Positions 20,863 to 28,277 of a stretch of DNA of 64,000 nucleotides are shown piece after piece. The number at the start of each line of letters is the position of its first letter. Within the stretch, counting starts at the first letter, position 1. The position numbers and the translations under genes are program-made. The stretch lies in contig NZ_QOIM01000038.1 of NCBI RefSeq assembly GCF_003323735.1, positions 124,001 to 188,000 on the forward strand, given 5' to 3'. The notes under the pieces were generated by a model. The model saw only the letters and a list, made by a program, of their open reading frames with translations, was not told the DNA's origin and searched no databases. This DNA is from Streptomyces reniochalinae (GTDB lineage Bacteria; Actinomycetota; Actinomycetes; Streptomycetales; Streptomycetaceae).

Positions 20863-21846
20863 ATGTCGATACGCCCGCTGACCGCTGCCGCCACAGGCGC
20901 GCTGCTGGGTATGAGCGCGCTCTTCCTCACCGCCGCTCCGGCCGCCACGGCCACCGAGCGGTCGGCAAGACAGACGCCGGAGCCTGTCGTAGACTCCGCC
21001 GCCTCGCCGCAGTCCGATGCTCCCTCGCCGGCGGAGAGCAGGAAACCCCACCACTCACCGCTGACGGTGGCGCACAGAGGAGCATCCGGTTACGCGCCGG
21101 AGAACACTCTGGCCGCCGTCGACAAGGCACACGAGATGGGCATCGGCTGGGTCGAGAACGACGTGCAGCGCACCAAGGACGGAAAGCTGGTCGTCATCCA
21201 CGACACCACGCTCTCCCGCACCACCGACGTCGAGGACCGCTTCCCGGACCGCAGCCCCTGGAACGTCACCGACTTCACCCTCAAGGAGATCAAGACGCTC
21301 GACGCGGGCAGCTGGTTCGGCAGCGAGTTCAAAGGCGAGCGCATCCCGACCCTGGCGGAGTACCTGGACCGCATCACCCGCAACGGACAGGACCTCCTGC
21401 TGGAGCTGAAGTCGCCCGAGCTCTACCCCGACATCGAGCGGCAGACCCTCGGCGAGCTGCGGACCGAGGGGTGGCTCGACCGACAGCACACCAAGAGCAA
21501 GCTCATCGTCCAGAGCTTCGACAAGAACGCGATCACCAAGGTGCACCAGCAGAACCCGGACGTGAAGACGGGCTTCCTGGGCACGCCCAAGACGAACGAA
21601 CTGAAGGACTACGCGAAGTTCGCCGACCAGATCAACCCCACCTCGGCGGACGCCACCAAGAAGTACGTGGACGCCGTCCACGCGCTCAAGGGCCCCCACC
21701 ACAAGCGGCTGGAGGTGTTCACCTGGACCGTGAACGACGCCGAGACCGCCCGCAAGGTCGCCGACGCCGGGGTGGACGGCATCATCTCCAACAAGCCCGA
21801 CGTGGTCAGCGACGCCGTGGCGAAGGCCGCCACCCCCACGAGCTGA
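20863..21846 (+). CDS. secreted glycerophosphodiester phosphodiesterase
   Basis: A 327-aa exported enzyme that hydrolyses glycerophosphodiesters to glycerol-3-phosphate and an alcohol. The signal peptide is residues 1-30 (hydrophobic core, APAATATE cleavage region). A Ser/Pro-rich spacer follows. The GDPD TIM barrel starts at HRGASGYAPENT (catalytic His near 70), with the ENDVQ acids, the second catalytic His in VIHDTTLSRTT and the late TWTVND and DGIISNKPD strands. ATG 20863 has GAGGAGT upstream. It is divergent from uvrB. I saw no clear PHO box in the 205-bp gap, although such genes are often phosphate-controlled. Confidence 0.93.
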   Translation: MSIRPLTAAATGALLGMSALFLTAAPAATATERSARQTPEPVVDSAASPQSDAPSPAESRKPHHSPLTVAHRGASGYAPENTLAAVDKAHEMGIGWVENDVQRTKDGKLVVIHDTTLSRTTDVEDRFPDRSPWNVTDFTLKEIKTLDAGSWFGSEFKGERIPTLAEYLDRITRNGQDLLLELKSPELYPDIERQTLGELRTEGWLDRQHTKSKLIVQSFDKNAITKVHQQNPDVKTGFLGTPKTNELKDYAKFADQINPTSADATKKYVDAVHALKGPHHKRLEVFTWTVNDAETARKVADAGVDGIISNKPDVVSDAVAKAATPTS

Positions 21847-22124
21847 GCCACCGTCGGTGAGACGCCCGCCGGGCCGGCGTCGGACGGGCCGACCCGGCTG
21901 TCCCGCGCCGGGCCCGCCCGGACATCCGGTGGAGCCGGGCCGGGCTCCCGGTGGCGGTCGCCCGGCGTCCCGGGCCCACGGCGTACGGGATACGAGCCCG
22001 TGGCGTACGGGGCCCGTGGGGCGTACGGGGCTCGTGACTCCAGCCCTGGGACCGGCGGCTCGGCGGCTCCCGGGCCTCTGCGGCCTCCGGGTGCCGGGCG
22101 GAGGCTGTCGGCGGGGGCCGGGGA
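21847..22124. other. intergenic GC-rich stretch with repeated GCGTACGGG
   Basis: Between the phosphodiesterase gene and ogt. It contains three GCGTACGGG-type words about 20-25 bp apart (21980-22030) separated by CCCGTGG variants. There is no open frame with an RBS. The ogt promoter starts at its right end. Confidence 0.5.
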
Positions 22125-22147
22125 GTGTCAGTGGGCGGTTCTAGGGT
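22125..22147 (+). promoter_or_regulatory. RecA-NDp (PafBC-type) promoter of ogt
   Basis: GTGTCAGTG (22125-22133), 8 nt, TAGGGT (22142-22147), then 6 nt to ATG 22154. It is a full consensus match and the mRNA should be leaderless or nearly so. Confidence 0.85.
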
Positions 22148-22153
22148 GTCCGT

Positions 22154-22777
22154 ATGACTGACACCACGGTGGAGCCGCCCGGCGGGGCGCCGGACGGGCA
22201 GGCGGGGCGGAACGCGTCGGCGGCCACGGCATCCGGGGCTCCGGCCACCGCCTCGGCCCGGGCGGTGCGGGAGACCCCCATCGGGCCGCTGCTGCTCGCA
22301 GCCACCGACAAGGGCCTGGTCAACGTCGTCTTCCATGCGGAAGGCCGCACACTGGAGAAGGCGCTGACCCGTCTGTCGGGGCGGCTGGGCACCGCAGGGC
22401 GCTCCCCCGCCGCCGACGCCCACCTCGCCACGGCCGTCACCGAGCTCGACCGCTACTTCGACGGCGCTACCGGCCCCTTCACCGTCCCGCTGGACTGGTC
22501 GTTGACCGGCGGCTTCCACGAGCGGGTGCTGCGCGAGCTCGCGGCCGGCGTGCCGTACGGGACCACCGTGGGCTACCAGGACCTCGCCCTGCGGGTCGGC
22601 GACGGGGGCGCTGCCCGCGCCGTCGGCCTGGCCATGGGCGCCAACCCGCTGCCTGTCGTGGTGCCCTGCCACCGGGTGCTGGAAAGCTCCGGGGCGATAG
22701 GCGGTTTCGGCGGCGGCCTGGAGACCAAGCGCAGCCTCCTCGCGCTGGAAGGCATCCTTCCTCAGCCGCTGTTCTGA
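22154..22777 (+). CDS. ogt: methylated-DNA--protein-cysteine S-methyltransferase
   Basis: A 207-aa suicide repair protein that takes alkyl groups from O6-alkylguanine onto its own cysteine. The active-site block VVVPCHRVLESSGAIGGFGGG has Cys near residue 171. The preceding HTH (TVGYQDLALRVG, AARAVGLAMGANP) is intact. There is a 35-aa Ala/Gly-rich N-terminal extension before the N-terminal domain (RETPIGPLLLAATDKGLVNV). The ATG start follows a RecA-NDp promoter by 6 nt, so the gene is predicted to be induced by DNA damage independently of LexA. An MFS transporter gene follows 133 bp downstream. Confidence 0.96.
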   Translation: MTDTTVEPPGGAPDGQAGRNASAATASGAPATASARAVRETPIGPLLLAATDKGLVNVVFHAEGRTLEKALTRLSGRLGTAGRSPAADAHLATAVTELDRYFDGATGPFTVPLDWSLTGGFHERVLRELAAGVPYGTTVGYQDLALRVGDGGAARAVGLAMGANPLPVVVPCHRVLESSGAIGGFGGGLETKRSLLALEGILPQPLF

Positions 22778-22910
22778 GCCATCGCCGACAGCGCCTCCCC
22801 GCACAGCTGGGGCGCACCACCATCGCCACACACCCATCCGACGTACGCACGTTCGAGATTCGGCCGCAAGTCCGTGGTGGGCAAGCCGGAGCACTGCGAG
22901 ACTGCGCCGT

Positions 22911-24383
22911 GTGACAGACATACGCGAAACGGCCGACGGTGCTGACGAGGCGGAAGAAGCGGAGGTGACAGCCGTCGGCGCGCCGGGGGCCGGTCACACG
23001 AAAGGCGGCCTGCTCGACGGCACCGGGCTGGAAGCGGTGCGGCGGCGGGTGCGCACGGCGCTCGTCGTCAGCCAGATCCTCGGGGGGCTCGGCAACGCCA
23101 CTGCCGTCGCCCTGGCAGCGGTGCTGGCCGAGCAGATCGGCGGCTCGGAAGCCGTCGCGGGGCTGGCGTCCACCTCATCGGTCATCGGAACGGCACTGCT
23201 GTCACTGCCGTTCGCCGCGCTGATGGCCCGGCGGGGCCGGCGCGCCGGGCTCGCGACGGCGTACGCGGTGGCCGCCGCGGGCGGGGTGACGGTGGTGGTG
23301 GCAGCCACCCTGCGCACCTTCCCCCTGCTGCTGGTGGGCATGGCGGCCTTCGGGGCGAGCAACGTCGCGAACCTCCAGGCACGCTTCGCGGCAGCCGATC
23401 TCGCTCAGCCGCAGCACCGTGCGCGTGCCATCTCGACGGTGGTGTGGGCCACCACCGTCGGCGCCGTCCTGGGACCGAACATCGCGGGGCCCGCCGGAGC
23501 CGGCGTCGCCGCGCTGGGACTGCCGCAGGCGGCCGGACCGTTCTTGTGGGGTACCGCAGCCTTCCTGGTGGCCGGAGGGGTGCTGCACCTGATGCTGCGC
23601 CCCGATCCGCTGCTGACGGCACGCGCGCTCGCACGTGAGGAGGAGAGGCCGGCACAGGCCCGGGAGGAGCCGGCCCCCTCCCCGGAGGGGCTGGCACCCG
23701 GCCGGGAGGGGCTGAGACGCGGCCGGGAGGGGCTGAGACGCGGCCGGGAGGAGCGGCACGGCGGCGGGGACGGCGGCAGCGGGGACGAACGGTCGCTGCG
23801 AGCCGGCCTGACCGCCGTGCGGGGCTCGTCCCGGGCCCGCGTGGCTCTGGCGGCCATCGCGGGCTCGCACACCGTGATGGTGTCCGTGATGGTGATGACC
23901 CCCGTCGACCTCGGTGGGCACGGCGCCGGAGTCGATCTGATCGGGCTCGTCATCAGCGGGCACATCGCCGGCATGTACGCCTTCTCCCCCGTGATGGGCT
24001 GGCTCGCGGACCGCGTCGGCCGCCTCAGCGTCATCCTGGTGGGTGTCGCGCTGCTGGCCTGCGCGACGGCGCTGGCCGGAACGGCGGGCGCCAACCACGC
24101 GCAATCCGCCGCGGGGCTCTTCCTGCTGGGTCTGGGCTGGTCGGCGGGGTTGGTGTCGGGCTCGGCGCTGCTGACCGACGCGGTGCCCCAGCACGCCCGA
24201 GCCGCCGTTCAGGGCTTCTCGGACACGATCATGAACGCGGCGGCGGGCGCCGGTGGTGCCCTCTCAGGACTGGTCGTGGCGCAGGCGGGCTACGGCTGGC
24301 TCAATGTCATGGCCGCCGCGCTGCTCGTGCCCGTCGCGGCGCTCGCCCTCGCGGCCGTGCGGCGCCGACAGCCGGGAAGCTGA
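22911..24383 (+). CDS. MFS transporter (drug-efflux-like)
   Basis: A 490-aa membrane protein with about 11-12 predicted helices. MFS motif A is visible (LMARRGRRAGLA after TM2 and WLADRVGRLSVI after TM8). The central cytoplasmic loop (about residues 235-300) is long and charged, and contains a 21-bp tandem duplication encoding GREGLRR repeats. The substrate is unknown; efflux of small molecules is the usual role. GTG 22911 (MTDIRETADG) is the start used. No gene nearby hints at a substrate. Confidence 0.87.
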   Translation: MTDIRETADGADEAEEAEVTAVGAPGAGHTKGGLLDGTGLEAVRRRVRTALVVSQILGGLGNATAVALAAVLAEQIGGSEAVAGLASTSSVIGTALLSLPFAALMARRGRRAGLATAYAVAAAGGVTVVVAATLRTFPLLLVGMAAFGASNVANLQARFAAADLAQPQHRARAISTVVWATTVGAVLGPNIAGPAGAGVAALGLPQAAGPFLWGTAAFLVAGGVLHLMLRPDPLLTARALAREEERPAQAREEPAPSPEGLAPGREGLRRGREGLRRGREERHGGGDGGSGDERSLRAGLTAVRGSSRARVALAAIAGSHTVMVSVMVMTPVDLGGHGAGVDLIGLVISGHIAGMYAFSPVMGWLADRVGRLSVILVGVALLACATALAGTAGANHAQSAAGLFLLGLGWSAGLVSGSALLTDAVPQHARAAVQGFSDTIMNAAAGAGGALSGLVVAQAGYGWLNVMAAALLVPVAALALAAVRRRQPGS

Positions 24384-24413
24384 GTTCCGCGACGCCCGCT
24401 GACGGGTTCTGCA

Positions 24414-24450
24414 CAGCGGAGCGCCGGCTGTGCGGGACGGCGCTCCGCTG
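24414..24450. terminator. terminator between convergent MFS and PIG-L genes
   Basis: A perfect 13-bp stem (CAGCGGAGCGCCG / CGGCGCTCCGCTG) with an 11-nt loop lies between two facing stop codons. Confidence 0.75.
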
Positions 24451-24495
24451 GGGCGAGCCGTCAGCGGAGGTCGCGTTCGTCAGCGGCGGGAGGGG

Positions 24496-25278
24496 TCAGC
24501 GGGGGTGGAGCTCGAAGGCGACCGCGCGCCGGCCCCCGTTGCGCTGGGCGTACTGGTCCAGACCGCCGTGGACGATCGAGCGCGCGTACGCCTCGGGGTC
24601 CTCGTCGGTGAGGGCCTCGATGTAGGCGCGGTGTTCCAGCAGGGAGGCGAGACCCTTGCGGGCGGCCTCCTCCCCCACCGCGGCAGCGTGGGTCACGGTC
24701 GGCGCGGCGGCGACGGCCACCCACCGCACGCCGGGCCACGGCAGGACACCGTCCAGTTCCAGCTGGTCGGTGAAGATCCACCGGTTGCCCGCGTCACCCA
24801 CGGCGTCGAGGACGGCGCGGCCCAGCGCGCGGTGATCCGGCGTGTTCCAGGGGCTGCCGGGAGCGTCGCCCCAGGTGTCGTAGTGGTTGAGCGTGACGAC
24901 CAGTTCGGGCCGGTGCCTGCGGATCGCCGCGGCGATGTCGCGGCGCAGCGCCGGGCCCTCCTCCAGCACACCGTCCCGGTGGCCGAGGAACTCCACCTCC
25001 GTGACACCGACGACGGCCGCACTGGCGCGCTGCTCCGCCTCGCGGACGCGAGCCGCCTCGGCCGGCTCCAGGGTGTCGATACCCGCCTCGCCCCGTGTGG
25101 CCAGCACGTATGTGACCTCCTTGCCGCTCGCCGTCCACTCGGCGACGGCGGACGCCACCCCGTACTCCAGATCGTCCGGGTGCGCGACGACCGCGAGCGC
25201 CCGCGACCAGTCCTCCGGCATCGCGGCGAGCCGAGGGGCGGCCCCGTGTTCCTCCGCTGTCTGTGCTGTGGCCGTCAT
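24496..25278 (-). CDS. PIG-L family LmbE-like deacetylase
   Basis: A 260-aa zinc-dependent N-deacetylase of the LmbE/MshB fold. The metal and catalytic motif AHPDD is near residue 31. The middle segment LGHRDG, a His-bearing TLNHYDTWGDAPGSPWNTPDHRAL segment (third zinc ligand) and the hydrophobic core are all present. Family members deacetylate GlcNAc conjugates such as mycothiol or bacillithiol precursors and antibiotic intermediates; the exact substrate is unknown. ATG 25278 (MTATAQTAEE) is preferred because AAGGTGGGG lies upstream. The gene stands alone. Confidence 0.9.
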   Translation of the reverse strand: MTATAQTAEEHGAAPRLAAMPEDWSRALAVVAHPDDLEYGVASAVAEWTASGKEVTYVLATRGEAGIDTLEPAEAARVREAEQRASAAVVGVTEVEFLGHRDGVLEEGPALRRDIAAAIRRHRPELVVTLNHYDTWGDAPGSPWNTPDHRALGRAVLDAVGDAGNRWIFTDQLELDGVLPWPGVRWVAVAAAPTVTHAAAVGEEAARKGLASLLEHRAYIEALTDEDPEAYARSIVHGGLDQYAQRNGGRRAVAFELHPR

Positions 25279-25741
25279 CAGCCCCACCTTCCGTCACCGC
25301 GCCCCCGTTGGCGCCGGTCACCAGCTCAACGCCCCTGCGCGGCCACGCTGTTCCCCGCCTCGGAGGGTTCGGCCTTTCGGCCCAGCGGGGTCCGCCGTGC
25401 GGCCTACCCCGCTCGTCGTGGGAAGTCCGGCTCCGGACTTCCCACAAAGGACTCACGTCTGCCGGACGCGGGCCCGCCGGCGGACGCGGGTTTCCGGGTG
25501 TCCGGTGGCCGCCGGTGCGCGAAGGTCCGACGGGCGCCGGTGCGCGGACGTGCGACGGATGTCAGTCTCGTGGTCGGCTTCCTGGGGCCGCTGTGCGGCC
25601 GGTTGCGGGGTCAGGGTGAGCGGACGGTCGGCCCCGAACCGGCCTTTCCGCGTCGGGCGGCGGCGCGTAGGTCATGCGCACGGGGCCGGCCGACCGCGGT
25701 CCACCTCGGTCGTCGCGGCGCCGGGGGACGCCGTCGGCCCT
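25279..25741. other. 463-bp intergenic region
   Basis: Lies between the PIG-L gene and the end of the Q/P-rich protein gene, both on the minus strand. It holds a perfect hairpin (25418-25445) and a GC-rich remainder with repeated GCCGG/GGACG words. No supported gene is visible; open frames crossing it lack an RBS and any motif. Confidence 0.5.
25418..25445 (-). terminator. 13-bp hairpin downstream of the Q/P-rich protein gene
   Basis: GTGGGAAGTCCGG and its exact complement are separated by only CT, a very strong stem. It lies about 300 nt past the stop of the gene at 25742-26479 and 140 nt before PIG-L, so it could be a terminator or a protein-binding site. Confidence 0.5.
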
Positions 25742-26479
25742 TCACCCATAAGGGTTGCTGCGGGGGTCGACGGGAGCGCCGCCCTGCTGCTGGCCGGGGT
25801 TGCCGTAGTAGGGGCCGGGCTGCGGGGGCTGCTGCGGCGGGGCGGCCGGGGCGGCCGGGGCGGCCGGGTTCTGCGGGGCGCCGTAGTAGGGGCCGGGCTG
25901 CTGCTGGGGCGCCTGGGACTGCTGGTAGCCGCCGGGTGCCTGCTGCGGCTGAGCGTACTGCTGCCCCTGCGGCGGGGCCTGCGGGACCGCCTGCTGCTGC
26001 GGCGCGTACCCCTGCTGCTGCGGCGGCGCGTATCCCTGCTGCGGCTGGGCGTACCCCTGGGGCCCCGCCGCGCCGTTGACGATGGCGAGCAACTGCTCCA
26101 GCTCGCTGCGCCACATGCGGTGCACGTTGATCCGGACCTGCTTGGCCTCACCCGGCAGCGCCATGTAGTAGAAGCTCCACAGCGGGTTGAGCTGGATCTC
26201 GCCGAAGAGGGTGTGGGCCTGCTCGCGGGGGATCGCGTGCACGATCTCCTTCGGCCGCTGCGAGAAGCGGGACATCCGGTGGAAGAGCAACGCCTGCTCG
26301 GTGACCGTGATGAAGTAGTACTTGATCAGGAACTGGCCGATCAGGCCCAGGAACCCGACGCTGAGCCACGGGGTCGGGCCGGCGACGGTGCCGACCGAGA
26401 CCAGCGGCTGGTCTCCCGGCGCCTGTTGGGCGATGGCCTCGGCCACCTGCTTCTTCATCGTCGCCTTGCGAAAGGCCAT
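25742..26479 (-). CDS. hypothetical membrane protein with Q/P/Y-rich tail
   Basis: A 245-aa protein of unknown function. Residues 1-25 are charged, and a hydrophobic segment near 36-57 (LSVGFLGLIGQFLIKYYFITV) looks membrane-embedded. The domain up to about 135 has a folded PH-like or band-7-like feel (VTEQALLFHRMSRFSQRPKEIVHAIPREQAHTL, read in two halves). From 140 on it is a low-complexity Gln/Pro/Gly/Tyr tail with QQGYAPQQ-type repeats, which often drives phase separation or polar localisation. ATG 26479 has GAGGAG 7 nt upstream. A partial RecA-NDp promoter lies 57-79 nt upstream. Confidence 0.8.
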   Translation of the reverse strand: MAFRKATMKKQVAEAIAQQAPGDQPLVSVGTVAGPTPWLSVGFLGLIGQFLIKYYFITVTEQALLFHRMSRFSQRPKEIVHAIPREQAHTLFGEIQLNPLWSFYYMALPGEAKQVRINVHRMWRSELEQLLAIVNGAAGPQGYAQPQQGYAPPQQQGYAPQQQAVPQAPPQGQQYAQPQQAPGGYQQSQAPQQQPGPYYGAPQNPAAPAAPAAPPQQPPQPGPYYGNPGQQQGGAPVDPRSNPYG

Positions 26480-26825
26480 CGGACCACTCCTCGCTCGGTT
26501 CGCCGTGGTGTGGACGGCGCTGTTTTGTTCGGCGCAGAGTACTCGGCGAATCTGACAACTCTCCTGTCCGGGGCCGCCGCAGGGCGGTACCGGGGACGGG
26601 CGGGGCTCACTTCCGGGCGCGGGACGGGGCCCCGGAGCGGTAGCGGCCACGCGCCGAACCGCGTACGGATCCGCGTAATGCCCCCTGCGGCGGCAGGAGT
26701 TGAGGCGGCCTGTCCGCCTCGGCGCTTCGTACCGGGCCGCTCGACCGGTGACAGTCGTCACAGTCGGCCATCACGCTGAACCGGCCGGGCGGTGACGGCC
26801 GCGCGGGACGGTGACGGTCCCCGGC
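26480..26825. other. 346-bp intergenic region
   Basis: Between the GPP34 gene and the Q/P-rich protein gene. Its left part is the leader and promoter of the Q/P-rich gene (to about 26558). The rest is featureless GC-rich sequence where I see no gene, repeat or clear hairpin. Confidence 0.5.
26536..26558 (-). promoter_or_regulatory. partial RecA-NDp promoter of the Q/P-rich protein gene
   Basis: TTGTCAGAT (26558-26550), 8 nt, TACTCT (26541-26536). The core TTGTCA and TAnnnT fit and the GTG part does not. TTGTCA is too close to TACTCT (11 nt) to be a normal sigma-70 -35, which favours the damage-type reading. Confidence 0.55.
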
Positions 26826-27542
26826 TCACGCCCAGCGCGAGCCCGTGTGAACGTCGTGGCTCGGGACCATGCCGGCGAGCGCCGAACTGGCGTGGCGCAG
26901 CTCCTCGGGAACGGACTCCGCCGAGCCGGGGCCGCGGCTGCGGTACGGCGTCGTGCGCATGCCCATGGGGACTCGCAGCGTTCGGTGCAGCCCGACGGCG
27001 CGGATCAGATCGCACAGGAACAGCCCGTGCGCGTCCACGGGGCACTGCCCCGAGCCGATCGCCCGGAGCTGTGTGATCAGCGCGTGGCGGGTCGTCTGGT
27101 CGGGAGCGCGGCGTTTTCCCCCGAGGAAACCGGACCGCTCGCCGAGTACACCGCGCTCCATGAGCGCCGCCCTGTGCAGCGGAAACGCGTGTCGGCGCTG
27201 CTTGAGCCACTGCCGGACGCCGATGCGCTGCTCGTCGGTGACGGGAAAGCGGCTGAGCTCGGCCAGCACCTCGTCGGCCCACGCCAGTCCGGTGGCGGTG
27301 GTGTCGAGCAGTTCGATCCCGGCACGGTGCGTCACGTGGGCCGGAACGCCGCGCACGGTGGTCTTCCAGGGGCGGGGGAGGATCTTGTACCGCAGGGTGA
27401 GTTCGCCGAGTTCGGCCGCGGCGCAGCCGAAGGCCGCCCGGGTGGAACCGTGCACCTTCCCCGAAGGGAGGTGGGACAGCAGGACGAACTCCTCGGGCAG
27501 TGACAGGGGTTGGGGCAGAGGCTGGGGCAGGAAGCCGGACAT
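26826..27542 (-). CDS. GPP34 (GOLPH3/Vps74-like) family phosphoprotein
   Basis: A 238-aa cytosolic protein matching the bacterial GPP34 family. It opens with LPEEFVLLSHLPSGKVHG, continues with the AAAELGELTLRYKI helix and contains the Arg/Trp-rich mid segment typical of the fold. The eukaryotic relatives bind phosphatidylinositol-4-phosphate and retain Golgi glycosyltransferases. The actinobacterial role is unknown; lipid or polyphosphate binding is inferred only. ATG 27542 follows GGGAGGAAC. It is downstream of the XRE-cupin regulator on the same strand (64 bp gap with a TAGGGT -10-like element). Confidence 0.82.
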   Translation of the reverse strand: MSGFLPQPLPQPLSLPEEFVLLSHLPSGKVHGSTRAAFGCAAAELGELTLRYKILPRPWKTTVRGVPAHVTHRAGIELLDTTATGLAWADEVLAELSRFPVTDEQRIGVRQWLKQRRHAFPLHRAALMERGVLGERSGFLGGKRRAPDQTTRHALITQLRAIGSGQCPVDAHGLFLCDLIRAVGLHRTLRVPMGMRTTPYRSRGPGSAESVPEELRHASSALAGMVPSHDVHTGSRWA

Positions 27543-27606
27543 GTTCCTCCCTGGTGGGCGGTCGCCCTCCACCCTAGGCTCCGCCCCCTGCCGATCCGGG
27601 GATGCG

Positions 27607-28197
27607 TCACGTCGAGGCCGGCCTGGAGCGGGCGCGGAGGTGGACGCGTTCGCCCTGTCTGCCGAAGAGGCTGAGGAACTCGACTGGTTGGGGGCCGGCC
27701 GCGTCGAACCAGTGCGGCACACGGGTGTCGAACTCGGCTGCCTCCCCGGAGGCGAGCACCAGATCGTGTTCGCCCAGAACGAGGCGGAGCCGGCCGTTGA
27801 GGATGTACAGCCACTCGTAGCCCTCGTGGGTCTGCGGGTCGGGCTGTTTCGGCTTTTCGGCTCCGGGGAGCACCAGCTTGTATGCCTGGATGCCGCCTGC
27901 CTTGCGGGTGAGCGGCAGCATGGTCATGCCGTGGGCGGTGACCGGGCGCAGGTTGATGCGCGGATCGCCGGTGGGTGGGGCGTCGACCAGCTCGTCGAGG
28001 GAGACGCCGTGAGCCCGCGCCAGGGGGAGCAGCAGTTCGAGGGTGGGGCGGCGGGACCCGGACTCCAGCCGGGAGAGGGTGCTCACCGAGATGCCGGTCG
28101 TCGCCGACAGCTCGGCCAGCGTGGTCTCGCGCTGCTTGCGCAGTGCACGAAGCCTGGGGCCCACCGCGTCGAGTGCGTGATCGAGGTCGTCGTCCAT
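27607..28197 (-). CDS. XRE-cupin transcriptional regulator
   Basis: A 196-aa regulator. The N-terminal HTH of the XRE/Cro type (LRALRKQRETTLAELSATTG, VSTLSRLESGSRRPTLELL) covers residues 12-65. A cupin sensor covers about 105-185 (HEGYEWLYILNGRLRLVLGE, EFDTRVPHWFDAAG). This architecture senses small molecules and controls adjacent metabolic genes. It is divergent from the flavin oxidoreductase gene, and a perfect 32-bp palindrome sits 12 nt upstream of its start, the obvious operator. ATG 28197 is used; GTG 28203 is possible. Confidence 0.92.
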   Translation of the reverse strand: MDDDLDHALDAVGPRLRALRKQRETTLAELSATTGISVSTLSRLESGSRRPTLELLLPLARAHGVSLDELVDAPPTGDPRINLRPVTAHGMTMLPLTRKAGGIQAYKLVLPGAEKPKQPDPQTHEGYEWLYILNGRLRLVLGEHDLVLASGEAAEFDTRVPHWFDAAGPQPVEFLSLFGRQGERVHLRARSRPAST

Positions 28198-28208
28198 GGA
28201 CACAGATT

Positions 28209-28240
28209 GCCATAACAGCAAGCATGCTTGCTGTTATGGC
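28209..28240. promoter_or_regulatory. perfect 32-bp palindromic operator
   Basis: Half-site GCCATAACAGCAAGCA is followed directly by its exact complement, with no spacer. It lies between the start codons of the divergent XRE-cupin and oxidoreductase genes, where both promoters must be (TTGCTGTTATGG reads on either strand). It is the likely binding site of the XRE-cupin protein. Confidence 0.88.
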
Positions 28241-28277
28241 GGGTCCGCGTGCACGGTTCCCGTGGAGGTGGTCACCG

